DNA from: Phycisphaerales bacterium
Lineage (GTDB): Bacteria; Planctomycetota; Phycisphaerae; Phycisphaerales; UBA1924
DNA: 64,000 nucleotides
NCBI GenBank assembly: GCA_029260515.1
Contig: JAJDDC010000102.1
Coordinates: forward strand, 62,001 to 126,000
Direction of reading: 5' to 3'
Below, in pieces: positions 37,792 through 45,972 of the stretch; the stretch's first letter is position 1; each line of letters begins with the position of its first letter. Position numbers and translations under genes: made by a program. Below the pieces are notes generated by a model. The model had not been told where the DNA came from and did not search any database. It worked only from the letters and a program-made list of their open reading frames with translations.

Positions 37792-39813
37792 TCACGGCGC
37801 GGTCAATGACCGCTCCATCGCCGCCAGCCGGGCTTCGGCGTCACGGAGAGCAACGAGGGCCTCGCGTTCGGCGGCTATGGCGGTCTGGTATTCGGAAATG
37901 CGACCGGTGTCGCCGGTGGCGCGGACGCGAGCAGCGTTGCTCGCCTCCGCCTGGGCCATGAAATCGAGGGCTGCACGCCCCCGGCCCCGTTCGGAAACGC
38001 CGATGGCCTCAGCGCCCCGGTCCTGATCGAGCAGCACGCTGGTGTAGCCTGCTGCGATGTCGGACAGATTCAGCCTGCCCGCGACCTGGGCCCGCTCCTG
38101 GGCGCCGCCGATGATCTCTGTTCGCAGGTTCTCAGCCATAACGAAAGCCTCGTTGTAGAGCGGCTCGGCGGCTTCCAGGTCGCCGCGTGCTCGGAGTATG
38201 GCTGCCAGGTTGCCCAGGCTACTCGCAACATCCGGATGATCGGAGGGGAACAAGCGGCGCCGCATCGCCAGAGCCTCACGGATGAGCGGCTCGGCTGCTT
38301 CCAGGTCGCCGCGGGCGTGCAGGATGTGCCCAAGGATGTTCATGCTTATTGCGATGTCCTGGTGGTCGGATGGGAACAAGCGGCGCCGCACCGCCAGCGC
38401 CTCGCGGCAGAGCGGCTCGGCCGCTTCCAGGTCGCCGCGTGCTTCCAGGCTGCGCGCCAGGTTGTTCATGCTAATTGCTACATCCGGGTGGTCGGAGGGG
38501 AACAAACGGCGCCGCATCGCCAGCGCCTCGCGATAGTACTGCTCGGCCGCTTCCAGGTCACCGCGTGCTGTCAGGATGAACGCCAGGTTGTTCAGACTTC
38601 TTGCAACATCCGGGTGGTCGGACGGGAACGAGCGGCGGTACATCGCAAACGCCTCGCGGCAGAGCGGCTCGGCGGCTTCCAGGTCGCCGCGGGCTTGCAG
38701 GATGGACGCCAGGTTGTTCAGGCTTGTTGCCACATCCGGATGATCGGAAGGGAACAAGCGACGGAACATCTCCAGCACCTCGCGGTAGATCGGTTCGGCG
38801 GCTTCCAATTCGCCGCGGGTTTGCAGGATGGACGCCAGGTTGTTCAGACTTTTTGCCACAGCCGGGTGGTCGGAGTGGAACAAGCGACGGTTCATCGCCA
38901 GAGCCTCACGGATAAGCGGTTCGGCCGTTTCCGGGTCGCCGAGGGCTTGCAGGATGCCCGCCAGGTTTTCGAAGCCCAGTGCCGTATCCGCGTGGTCGGA
39001 GGGGAACGTACGGCATCGCGTTGCCAGTGCCTCGCGGTAGAGCTGCTCGGCGGCTTCAAGCTCGCCCCGGGCCCGCAGGATGGACGCAAGATTGTTCAGG
39101 CTAATTGCCACGTTCGGGTGGTCTGCCGGTAACGAGCGGCGACGCATCGCCAACACCTCGCGGAAGAGCTGCTCGGCGGCCTCCAGGTCGGCGCGACGCA
39201 GCAGGATGGCAGCCAGATTGTTCAGGCTTCTTGCCAAAAAAGGGTGGTCGGCGGGGAACAAGCGGCGACCGACCTCGATCTGGTGCTCGACCACTGCTTG
39301 CGCCTCGGCGTACTTGCCTTCGCCGTACAGGCGGATGGTTCGCTCGACAGTGCCATTCAATGACGCGAAATCCGTGCGTTCCGCCTCGTCCAGTCCACGC
39401 AGAAGGCGGTAGTTCTCGGTCATCAGCTGCGCATCGCGCACCTCCCACCACACGCTCGGTTCGCCGCCCGCATCCCGCCAGCGCACATGTCCGTCGGTGT
39501 TGCCCTGGTGTTTGTGCCTGGCGGCCAGCACTCGCTCGGCCAGTTCGATCGCCTCGTCCAGCGCCGTGTCCTGTTCGGCGCGATTTGGAGCTGACGATCC
39601 GAGATCCTCTAACTCCGCGATCCGCTCCTCCAGCCCCGCGACCTCTTCGGTGACTGCCTCGGGCAACTCGGGCCGCACCAAGTCCAGCGGCCGCAAATCG
39701 GGCGGCAGGTCCAATCGAAAGGGTTGTTCATCCTGGGCGGCGGCTGGTTGAATGGCGACCGGCAGGGTGGCTGCGATTAGAGTGATGAGGCGGGTGAGGG
39801 CTGCGGTCCTCAT
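37792..39813 (-). CDS. Exported TPR protein 1 (CHAT-linked adaptor family)
   Basis: The 673-residue protein has a signal peptide (LITLIAATLPVAIQPAAA), then a shortened family signature LDLPPDLRPLDLVRPELP that lacks the EWNPDPED part of its paralogues. A helical pair and VRWRDAGGEPSVWWEV follow, then about nine kinesin-light-chain-type TPR units of 42 residues (LFPSDHPDVATSLNNLASIL). The C-terminus has RGRGRAALDF and AEREALVALRDAEARLAA, a region that normally sits just before a CHAT domain. No CHAT domain follows; instead a decayed CHAT fragment lies downstream. Its repeats (FPSDHPDVA) differ from the LGDEHP type of its neighbours. Confidence 0.8.
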   Translation of the reverse strand: MRTAALTRLITLIAATLPVAIQPAAAQDEQPFRLDLPPDLRPLDLVRPELPEAVTEEVAGLEERIAELEDLGSSAPNRAEQDTALDEAIELAERVLAARHKHQGNTDGHVRWRDAGGEPSVWWEVRDAQLMTENYRLLRGLDEAERTDFASLNGTVERTIRLYGEGKYAEAQAVVEHQIEVGRRLFPADHPFLARSLNNLAAILLRRADLEAAEQLFREVLAMRRRSLPADHPNVAISLNNLASILRARGELEAAEQLYREALATRCRTFPSDHADTALGFENLAGILQALGDPETAEPLIREALAMNRRLFHSDHPAVAKSLNNLASILQTRGELEAAEPIYREVLEMFRRLFPSDHPDVATSLNNLASILQARGDLEAAEPLCREAFAMYRRSFPSDHPDVARSLNNLAFILTARGDLEAAEQYYREALAMRRRLFPSDHPDVAISMNNLARSLEARGDLEAAEPLCREALAVRRRLFPSDHQDIAISMNILGHILHARGDLEAAEPLIREALAMRRRLFPSDHPDVASSLGNLAAILRARGDLEAAEPLYNEAFVMAENLRTEIIGGAQERAQVAGRLNLSDIAAGYTSVLLDQDRGAEAIGVSERGRGRAALDFMAQAEASNAARVRATGDTGRISEYQTAIAAEREALVALRDAEARLAAMERSLTAP
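38160..39260 (-). repeat. 126-bp tandem repeats encoding TPR units (gene 1)
   Basis: Nine near-tandem 126-base units, each encoding one 42-residue TPR. Identity between units is high enough at DNA level (for example CTCGGCGGCTTCCAGGTCGC recurs) for slippage or unequal crossing-over to change copy number. Confidence 0.7.
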
Positions 39814-39918
39814 GACAGGCTCCCAGAACTCGAAGACACTCTACCCCCCAGCCTGCCGACGCCGAGGCTCAACACCGCGGTATCGTGCAAGGCTCATCGC
39901 CCTGGGATCACGAATCAG

Positions 39919-39999
39919 TCAGTTCATTTCGACCAGATCAGGGTGCAGGTGCTCGAAGGCCGCGAGCCGTGCCTCTCCGTCCGGGGTATTCGTAGACAT
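39919..39999 (-). CDS. Tiny ORF between CHAT and TPR gene 1
   Basis: A 26-codon frame (MSTNTPDGEARLAAFEHL...) in the 243-base gap between the CHAT gene and TPR gene 1, same strand. Composition is protein-like but it is short, with no clear ribosome site; it may be a fragment or chance. Confidence 0.2.
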   Translation of the reverse strand: MSTNTPDGEARLAAFEHLHPDLVEMN

Positions 40000-40056
40000 T
40001 CCATGCCCGAACTAACACACTCGACCCTCCGTCGATGCCATCTGCCGCAGTTGTAC

Positions 40057-41577
40057 TTACTCGGCATGTCCGACGAGCACGAAGGGGGCCCAGTACCGCG
40101 GGTGCGCGTAGGGATGCTGGGCGTCTACCGGCTCTTCGACGCGTCGTGCGCCGGGGGCGCGGCTGAGTGAGCGGTCCAGCCCGCGGCGGGCCCGCTCGGC
40201 CTGCTGTGCGTCCAGGCCGCGCAGCCAGGCCCGGGCCTCGCCCAGCGCGTCGAGCTTGGGCAGGGGTTGGCCGGCCTCGTACTCACGCCCGAAGACACTG
40301 CGGCTCGCATCGGTCTGGCCCAGCAGGTTCTCGTAGAAGCGGGCCATGAGCAGCGCCGTCGCCGCGTCGTCCACCCGCCACAGGCTCGCCACCACCGTCT
40401 CGGCCCCCGCGGCGAAGAAGCCGATCGGCAGGCTCATCACCGTGTCGCCCTGCGCAACGCCCCGGCCCGTGTCACAGGCCGAGAGCGTCACCAGCTGGCA
40501 GCCGTCCAGCTTGCCCAGCCACGAGCCCATCAGTTCTTCCAGCGTCAGGAAGCCGATGTCATCGACCGTCGGCGTCTCCGGCTGGGTCAGCGCAAGGCTC
40601 GCCTCGTACGGACGCGCCGCGTTGCCCGGCAGCCCGTGCGTCGCCAGGTGCAGGTACGTCGGCTTGCGCTCGACGGCGCGCCGCAGACGCTCGGCCGTCG
40701 CCCGATCCCCCGTCAGCACCGACGGCATGATCTTGGCCTTGCGGAACGCGTCGGCGATCTCACGCGATTCGGCCTTGGTCCCCGGCAGCGGCTCGAGCGT
40801 CCCCCCGTACAGCCGCACCTGCTCCAACGCCGACGCCCCGGCCGCCACCGCGTCGAACTCGCCGCCGCGTACTGAAGCGAGCACCTGCTCTTGCTCGATA
40901 GGCGCGTCCCCGAACACCGGATCGCCCAGCACAAGTACCGTGGGTGGCGACCCGCTTTCGCGCTCCTGGGCGACGCGCACGCGGTCCAGGTAGATCGTCG
41001 CCGAGGGCGAGTAGCAGATCGGCGTGTCGGGCAGCAGCACCTCTAGGGGCACCGAGTGTAGCGGGCCATCGGGCACGACGATCACGCGTGACGCGTCCCC
41101 GATCCGCGCCATCAGGTCCTCGGGCAACAGCAACGATCGCAGCTCGTCGAGCAGGCCGTCGGTAATCGGCTCGCCCGTCTCCGATGCCAGTGCCCCGCGC
41201 AGTTCGGTAAGACTGGCGCGCAGCGCGTCCTCTGTCTCGTCGCTCTCGGCCATCGTGTGGCTGTGCACATCGCCCCCGCCGGCCGACAACGCAAACACCG
41301 CGTCTTCGGTCCACACGAAGCTCACCACCACCTCACCCTCGCCTAGGCCCTCCAGGATCTGCTCGGCGCTCAGCGGGTCCACCGCCGGGATCAAACCACG
41401 CAGTTCCGCGTACACCGCCGCCGTCGCCTCCGACAACTCGCGGCGACGCTGCTTGACCAGTTCGATCAGCTCCTCGCGGGTCGGCTCATCCTGCTGTGCT
41501 GGTGCAGGAAGTGCCAGCCCAAGAACGATGAGGGCGCCCATAAGCCGTCGCATGAAACTCGTACCGTCTCGTTGCAT
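40057..41577 (-). CDS. Exported CHAT-domain caspase-like protease
   Basis: The 506-residue protein begins with a signal peptide (MRRLMGALIVLGLALPAPAQ). A short helical region follows (EELIELVKQRRRELSEATAA) and then a complete CHAT domain. The catalytic His is 314 in YLHLATHG and the Cys is 368 in VTLSACDTGRG. Other CHAT marks are VIVVPDGPLHSVPLEVL, LPGTKAESREI, VVASLWRVDDAAT and a terminal HPRYWAPFVLVG. CHAT proteases are clan CD peptidases. Usually they are fused to N-terminal TPRs; here the TPR part is absent and is encoded by neighbouring genes. I chose the ATG at 41577 (GAGGCG upstream), which lies 53 bases after TPR gene 2. Confidence 0.87.
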   Translation of the reverse strand: MQRDGTSFMRRLMGALIVLGLALPAPAQQDEPTREELIELVKQRRRELSEATAAVYAELRGLIPAVDPLSAEQILEGLGEGEVVVSFVWTEDAVFALSAGGGDVHSHTMAESDETEDALRASLTELRGALASETGEPITDGLLDELRSLLLPEDLMARIGDASRVIVVPDGPLHSVPLEVLLPDTPICYSPSATIYLDRVRVAQERESGSPPTVLVLGDPVFGDAPIEQEQVLASVRGGEFDAVAAGASALEQVRLYGGTLEPLPGTKAESREIADAFRKAKIMPSVLTGDRATAERLRRAVERKPTYLHLATHGLPGNAARPYEASLALTQPETPTVDDIGFLTLEELMGSWLGKLDGCQLVTLSACDTGRGVAQGDTVMSLPIGFFAAGAETVVASLWRVDDAATALLMARFYENLLGQTDASRSVFGREYEAGQPLPKLDALGEARAWLRGLDAQQAERARRGLDRSLSRAPGARRVEEPVDAQHPYAHPRYWAPFVLVGHAE

Positions 41578-41630
41578 GATGCTTCGCCTCGCTTCCCGGC
41601 CCCAATCTGAGAGCCGTCGATTCGTGCTTC

Positions 41631-43706
41631 TCAGTCCTCCGCGGATCCCGACCCTGCGAGCGCCGCCTGACACGCTTCCGCTTCACGCAACGCCGTCAAC
41701 GCTGAACGTTCCTCAACCAGTGACGACTCGTACCGGGCTACTCGATCAGCGTCACCCACCGCCCTCACCGACTCAAGCAACGAGCGGCTGTCCTGCCCCA
41801 GCATATCCAATGCCGCTCGAGAACGACCACGCTCCAAGACGGAAATCGACTCGTGCGCTCTGTCAAGCTCGATGAGTGTTCGCGCGTACTCGATCGTTAT
41901 CTCGGGCAGCCTCATCATGCCAGTCAAGGTGGCTCTCGCAGATGCACCGCCGATGACATCGACTCGCAAACGTTCCGCGGTCGCTAATGCCTCACCGTAG
42001 TACGACTCGGCCTCGGCGTGCCTGCCTTGCGCTCTGTGTATGGCTCCCATATGGCTGAGACAGGCATAAGTGTCCACGTGCTCCGGCCCCAACACTCTGC
42101 GGCAGCCATCCAAGGCTTCGCGGTAGTACGGCTCGGCCTCAGCCAGGCGGCCTTGGGCAGAAAGCAGAAAGCCAATCGTTGCCATCGAGTTCAGCGTGTC
42201 GCGGTGACTGGGGCCCAACACTCTTTGGCGGCCATCCAGAGCCTCGCGGTAGTAGGGCTCGGCCTCAGCAATACGGCCCCGGGCGTGGTGCAGGCGCCCC
42301 ATGAGAGCGGTAGAGGTCAGTGTTTCGTGGTGCTCGGAGCCGAGCGCCTTTCGCCGGCCATCCAGCGACTCTTTGCAATACGCTTCGGCTTCGTCCAGTC
42401 GATCTTGCGCAAAGAGAAGCCCGCCCATTTTGTTGATCGCTGTCAATGTGCTTGGGTGATCGTTCCCTCGCAAGCGGCGATTGCGCTCCAGAGCCTGGTG
42501 GTAGTACGGCTCGGCTTCGGCGAGCCGGCCTTGCTGCTGCAGCAGGAAGCCCATGTTGCCAATCGATACGATCGTGTTCGGATGTTCCTCGCCCAGTACG
42601 CGGACGTTGCCGTACAACGCCTGCCTGTAGTATTGCTCAGCGTCTGCGAGCCTGTCTTGCAACAAGAGTGTGTATCCGACGTTTCCTACTGATACCAACG
42701 TGTCTACATGTGCGTTTCCGAGGACACGCTGGCGGCCATCCAGCGAGTATCGGTGAAACTGCTCGGCTTCTGCAAGGCGACCTTGGGAAGCGAGCAGCAT
42801 GCCCGTGTTGTTGGCGGCCATCAGCGTGCTTGCGTGCGAGTCTCCTAGCACACGGCGGAGTCCGCGCAATGCCTGTCGCAAGTAAGGCGCAGCGGCGGCG
42901 AACCGATCCTGTGCAACGAGAAGCAATCCCAGACCGCTCATCGACATCAGCGAATACGGGTGTTCCTCCCCGAGGACGGCGCGCCTGCCCTCCAACGCTT
43001 CGCGGAAGTACGCCTCCGCATCGGAAAGTCGGCCCCGCAGTTGGAGTAATGCGCCCGTGTTATGGATCGATGTCAGTGTGTTCGGATTATTGTTACCGAG
43101 CACGCGACGGCGGATGTCAAGAATACGACCGGTGACCACCAGCGCCTCTTCGTATTGGCCTGTGCCGAAAAGGCGTGCGGTATCCGAGTCCCAAGTCGAA
43201 ACCAGCGAGAGTTCGTTCCGAGCCCCGGCGTCCAGCCCCCGAAGATGGCGCACGTGTTCCAGATACCGCCGTTCTCCAGTGACTTCCCACCACTCGCTGG
43301 GTTGTTCCGTGATGTCACGCCAGCGGATCGCACCGCCGGTGTTGCCTTGATGCTCTTCACGGATCGCCAGCATGCGTTCTGCGAGCAGAATCGCCTCGTC
43401 GAGCGCCGTGTTCTGTGTTTCGCGTGATTCGGCAGTTAGTCCAGTCTTCTCGAGATCATGGATCCGTGCAACGAAGTCACCGCACTCCTTTGCTTGGGTC
43501 GGTGGCAGTACCGGGCGCACGAAGTCGAGTGGTCTCAACTCAGGCGGCAAGTCCTCCGGGTCCGGATTCCATTCGGGCAGGTCGAGCGTGATCGGCGAGG
43601 CGCTCGTGTCTTGCCCGAACGCCGCTGGCGGGGACAGGGCGCCCGGGCCTGCGATCAATACCGAGCCCACGAGTATCTGGGTGATGAAGGTGTGTATGTG
43701 CTGCAT
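41631..43706 (-). CDS. Exported TPR protein 2 (CHAT-linked adaptor family)
   Basis: The 691-residue protein has a signal peptide (ILVGSVLIAGPGALSPPAA). It carries the family signature EWNPDPEDLPPELRPL followed by DFVRPVLP, and IRWRDITEQPSEWWEV. About nine 42-residue TPR units follow (LGEEHPNTIVSIGNMGFLL). The C-terminal pre-CHAT-like region (RGRSRAALDMLGQDSRSLL, VARYESSLVEERSALTALRE) ends without a protease domain. The next gene downstream encodes the separate CHAT protease. The repeats are more divergent from each other than in TPR gene 6. It starts four bases after the end of TPR gene 3. Confidence 0.83.
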   Translation of the reverse strand: MQHIHTFITQILVGSVLIAGPGALSPPAAFGQDTSASPITLDLPEWNPDPEDLPPELRPLDFVRPVLPPTQAKECGDFVARIHDLEKTGLTAESRETQNTALDEAILLAERMLAIREEHQGNTGGAIRWRDITEQPSEWWEVTGERRYLEHVRHLRGLDAGARNELSLVSTWDSDTARLFGTGQYEEALVVTGRILDIRRRVLGNNNPNTLTSIHNTGALLQLRGRLSDAEAYFREALEGRRAVLGEEHPYSLMSMSGLGLLLVAQDRFAAAAPYLRQALRGLRRVLGDSHASTLMAANNTGMLLASQGRLAEAEQFHRYSLDGRQRVLGNAHVDTLVSVGNVGYTLLLQDRLADAEQYYRQALYGNVRVLGEEHPNTIVSIGNMGFLLQQQGRLAEAEPYYHQALERNRRLRGNDHPSTLTAINKMGGLLFAQDRLDEAEAYCKESLDGRRKALGSEHHETLTSTALMGRLHHARGRIAEAEPYYREALDGRQRVLGPSHRDTLNSMATIGFLLSAQGRLAEAEPYYREALDGCRRVLGPEHVDTYACLSHMGAIHRAQGRHAEAESYYGEALATAERLRVDVIGGASARATLTGMMRLPEITIEYARTLIELDRAHESISVLERGRSRAALDMLGQDSRSLLESVRAVGDADRVARYESSLVEERSALTALREAEACQAALAGSGSAED

Positions 43707-43908
43707 CGAGCTAGTTCTCCCTCTCGACCGCCGCCAGGCGTGCCTCCGCCTCACGCAAGACCGCCAGGGCGGCGTGTTCGGCGTCCAGAGCGGCCCTGTA
43801 CTTCGCGACCCGCCCGGGGTCTCCTGTCGCTTGCAACGCGGTAACGAGCGTGTTCTCGTCCTGACTGAGAAGATCCAACGCCGCGCGAGAACGGCCCCGC
43901 TCGATTGC
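43513..43908. repeat. Gene-junction direct repeat, copy 1
   Basis: About 395 bases spanning the start of TPR gene 2 and the end of TPR gene 3 are closely similar to 45577-45972 in the same orientation. By eye nearly all bases match between GGGCGCACGA and GAAGATCCAACGCC. It contains the signal-peptide and signature codons of one gene and the C-terminal codons of the next. Confidence 0.75.
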
Positions 43909-45771
43909 ATCCAACGCTCGATCCGAGGATCCGAGCCGAAGATGAACATGCGCAAGTGAAGCGCCGATCTGGTCGATGTGGAGCACGCCTGAGTACGCAG
44001 CTCTCTGCACTGATGAGCCGACGACATCGGCGCGAAGCGATTCCGCCGCGGACAAGGATTCGTCGAGCAGCGAGGCAGAATCCGCATAGTAACCCTGGCG
44101 TTCAAGCACCCTCGCCAGATTCATCATGGAACGCACGGTTTCACCGTGGCGTGAGCCCAGAGATTGGCGTCTGCCGGCCACCGCTTGCTCGAGGATATCT
44201 CTGGCCTCGGACAACTCCCCGAGACTTGCGAGCGCTGTGCCAAGAGCGTCGAAGGTTCGCAGGGTTGCCGGGTCTCGATTGCCCAGCACATTGCGCTGGA
44301 GCGGGAGCAAGGACTCGTACCCGAGCCGAGCTTGCGACAGCGCGCCCTGATCATGCTGAAGCACCAGCAGGTTGTACCGGATGCTCAGCGTCAAAGGGTG
44401 TTCAAAGCCGTGCAAGCGCTCGTAACCTTCAAGTGTCTGCTCGAGCACATCGTGTGCATCATCAAACCGCTTCTGTTTGATCAAGATGGCGCCCAGGCTA
44501 TGCATGGAGAGAAGCAGCTCGGCACTGAGCGGAGCAACTGCCCGTCGGCGCGTTATCGCCTCCTCAAGGTACGAGGTAGCTTCCGTCAGCGCACCTCGGC
44601 TGGCCAGGGCTATAGCGAGCGAATCGAGCGCAAAGATCGTTGTTCGGTGTCGTTCGCCGAGCCTCTCTTGGCCAATCCTATAGGCAGCCTGAATTAGTAC
44701 CTCCGCCTCGCCGATTCGCCCGGACTCGATCAGGAGTACACCCAGATTCACAGCGGCTTGCAGCGTGTCGGGATGATCAGCACCCAGCGTTTCCGTCCGA
44801 GAATGGAGCGTCCATCGGCGATAGACCTCGGCGCCCGTGAACTCTCCTTGCTTCCGACGCACGCTCGCGAGGTTGTTCACACATGTGGCGATGTAGGGGT
44901 GCTGCGGATCGAGAACCCGGGAGGCGGATCGCAGCGCTTCTTTCAGGAGCTTGGCAGCCTCCGCGAGCTCGCCTTGCTGATCGCGCAGCGCACCGAGGCT
45001 GATCGCCGACCCGATGGAATCCGGGTGATCATGACCAAGGGTGTCGCGAAAACCAGCAAGCGCACCGGAGAGCCGATCATCGGCGGATGCGATATCCCCG
45101 AGCCTCAGGACGAAGAAGCCGGAGTTCCCCTGTGACGCCAGTGTTAGTGCGTCGCTCGCTCCCAGCACACGACGGCGGCCTTGCCATTGCTTGAATGAGA
45201 GTCGTTCCGCCTTTGCGTCGTCGTTTTGAGAGTACGCATCGGTCACCTGGTCATCAATTTCATCGAGTAATGCAAGCTCGGCCCTCACCGAAGTAGATAA
45301 CGACCGGACGAGCTTCACCCGCCGCAGGCGGCGGTGAGCGTCCCCAAGCTGGTACCACTCGGCCGGTCTCCCGTCGGCATCGCGCCACCTCACCATCTCG
45401 GGCGCGTTCCCTTGGTGAGTTTCTCTGATGTCGATGATGCGTTGTGCGAGGTCTATTGCCTCGTCGATAGCTGCTATTTGCTCAGCCTCCGTCGATGCCG
45501 TGAGGCCGATTGCCTCAAAATCCTTGACTCGAAGCTCCAGTTCCGACACCGTCTGAGCAACACTGTCCGGAAGCGTTGGGCGCACGATGTCCAGCGGTCT
45601 CAACTCCGGCGGCAAGTTCTCCGGGTCTGGATTCCATTCGGGCAGGTCGAGCGTGACCGGCGAGGCGCTCGTGTCTTGCCCGAACGCCGCTGGCGGGGAC
45701 AGGGCGCCCGGGCCTGCGATGAGCACCGAGCCCACGAGTATCCGGGTGATGAGGGTGTGTATGTGCTGCAT
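43711..45771 (-). CDS. Exported TPR protein 3 (CHAT-linked adaptor family)
   Basis: The 686-residue protein starts MQHIHTLITRILVGSVLIAG, a signal peptide nearly identical to that of TPR protein 2. It has EWNPDPENLPPELRPL then DIVRPTLP, and VRWRDADGRPAEWYQL. About nine degenerate TPR units follow (LGADHPDTLQAAVNLGVLLI). The C-terminal region RGRSRAALDLLSQDENTLV and KYRAALDAEHAALAVLREAE is the shared pre-CHAT-like end. Both gene ends lie in near-identical direct repeats while the middle is strongly diverged, as expected for an exchangeable cassette. The gaps to the genes on either side are four bases. Confidence 0.82.
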   Translation of the reverse strand: MQHIHTLITRILVGSVLIAGPGALSPPAAFGQDTSASPVTLDLPEWNPDPENLPPELRPLDIVRPTLPDSVAQTVSELELRVKDFEAIGLTASTEAEQIAAIDEAIDLAQRIIDIRETHQGNAPEMVRWRDADGRPAEWYQLGDAHRRLRRVKLVRSLSTSVRAELALLDEIDDQVTDAYSQNDDAKAERLSFKQWQGRRRVLGASDALTLASQGNSGFFVLRLGDIASADDRLSGALAGFRDTLGHDHPDSIGSAISLGALRDQQGELAEAAKLLKEALRSASRVLDPQHPYIATCVNNLASVRRKQGEFTGAEVYRRWTLHSRTETLGADHPDTLQAAVNLGVLLIESGRIGEAEVLIQAAYRIGQERLGERHRTTIFALDSLAIALASRGALTEATSYLEEAITRRRAVAPLSAELLLSMHSLGAILIKQKRFDDAHDVLEQTLEGYERLHGFEHPLTLSIRYNLLVLQHDQGALSQARLGYESLLPLQRNVLGNRDPATLRTFDALGTALASLGELSEARDILEQAVAGRRQSLGSRHGETVRSMMNLARVLERQGYYADSASLLDESLSAAESLRADVVGSSVQRAAYSGVLHIDQIGASLAHVHLRLGSSDRALDAIERGRSRAALDLLSQDENTLVTALQATGDPGRVAKYRAALDAEHAALAVLREAEARLAAVEREN

Positions 45772-45972
45772 CGAGCTAGTTCTCTCTCTCGATCGCCGCG
45801 AGTCGGGCCTCGGCCTCGCGCAACGCCGCCAGGGCGGCGTGTTCGGCGTCCAGAGCGGCCCTGTACTTCGCGGCCCGCCCGGGGTCTCCTGTCGCTTGCA
45901 ACGCGGTAATGAGCGTCTTCTCGTCCTGACCGAGAAGATCCAACGCCACACGCGAACGGCCCAGTTCGACCG
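45577..45972. repeat. Gene-junction direct repeat, copy 2
   Basis: Matches copy 1 at 43513-43908, about 2,064 bases away in the same orientation. It covers the start of TPR gene 3 and the end of TPR gene 4. Recombination between the copies would delete or duplicate exactly one TPR gene. Confidence 0.75.

Noticed and set aside
38160-39260. Regular repeat spacing suggested a CRISPR array
   Set aside because: The unit is 126 bases, fully translated into 42-residue TPRs, with no unique spacers; no cas genes are present.
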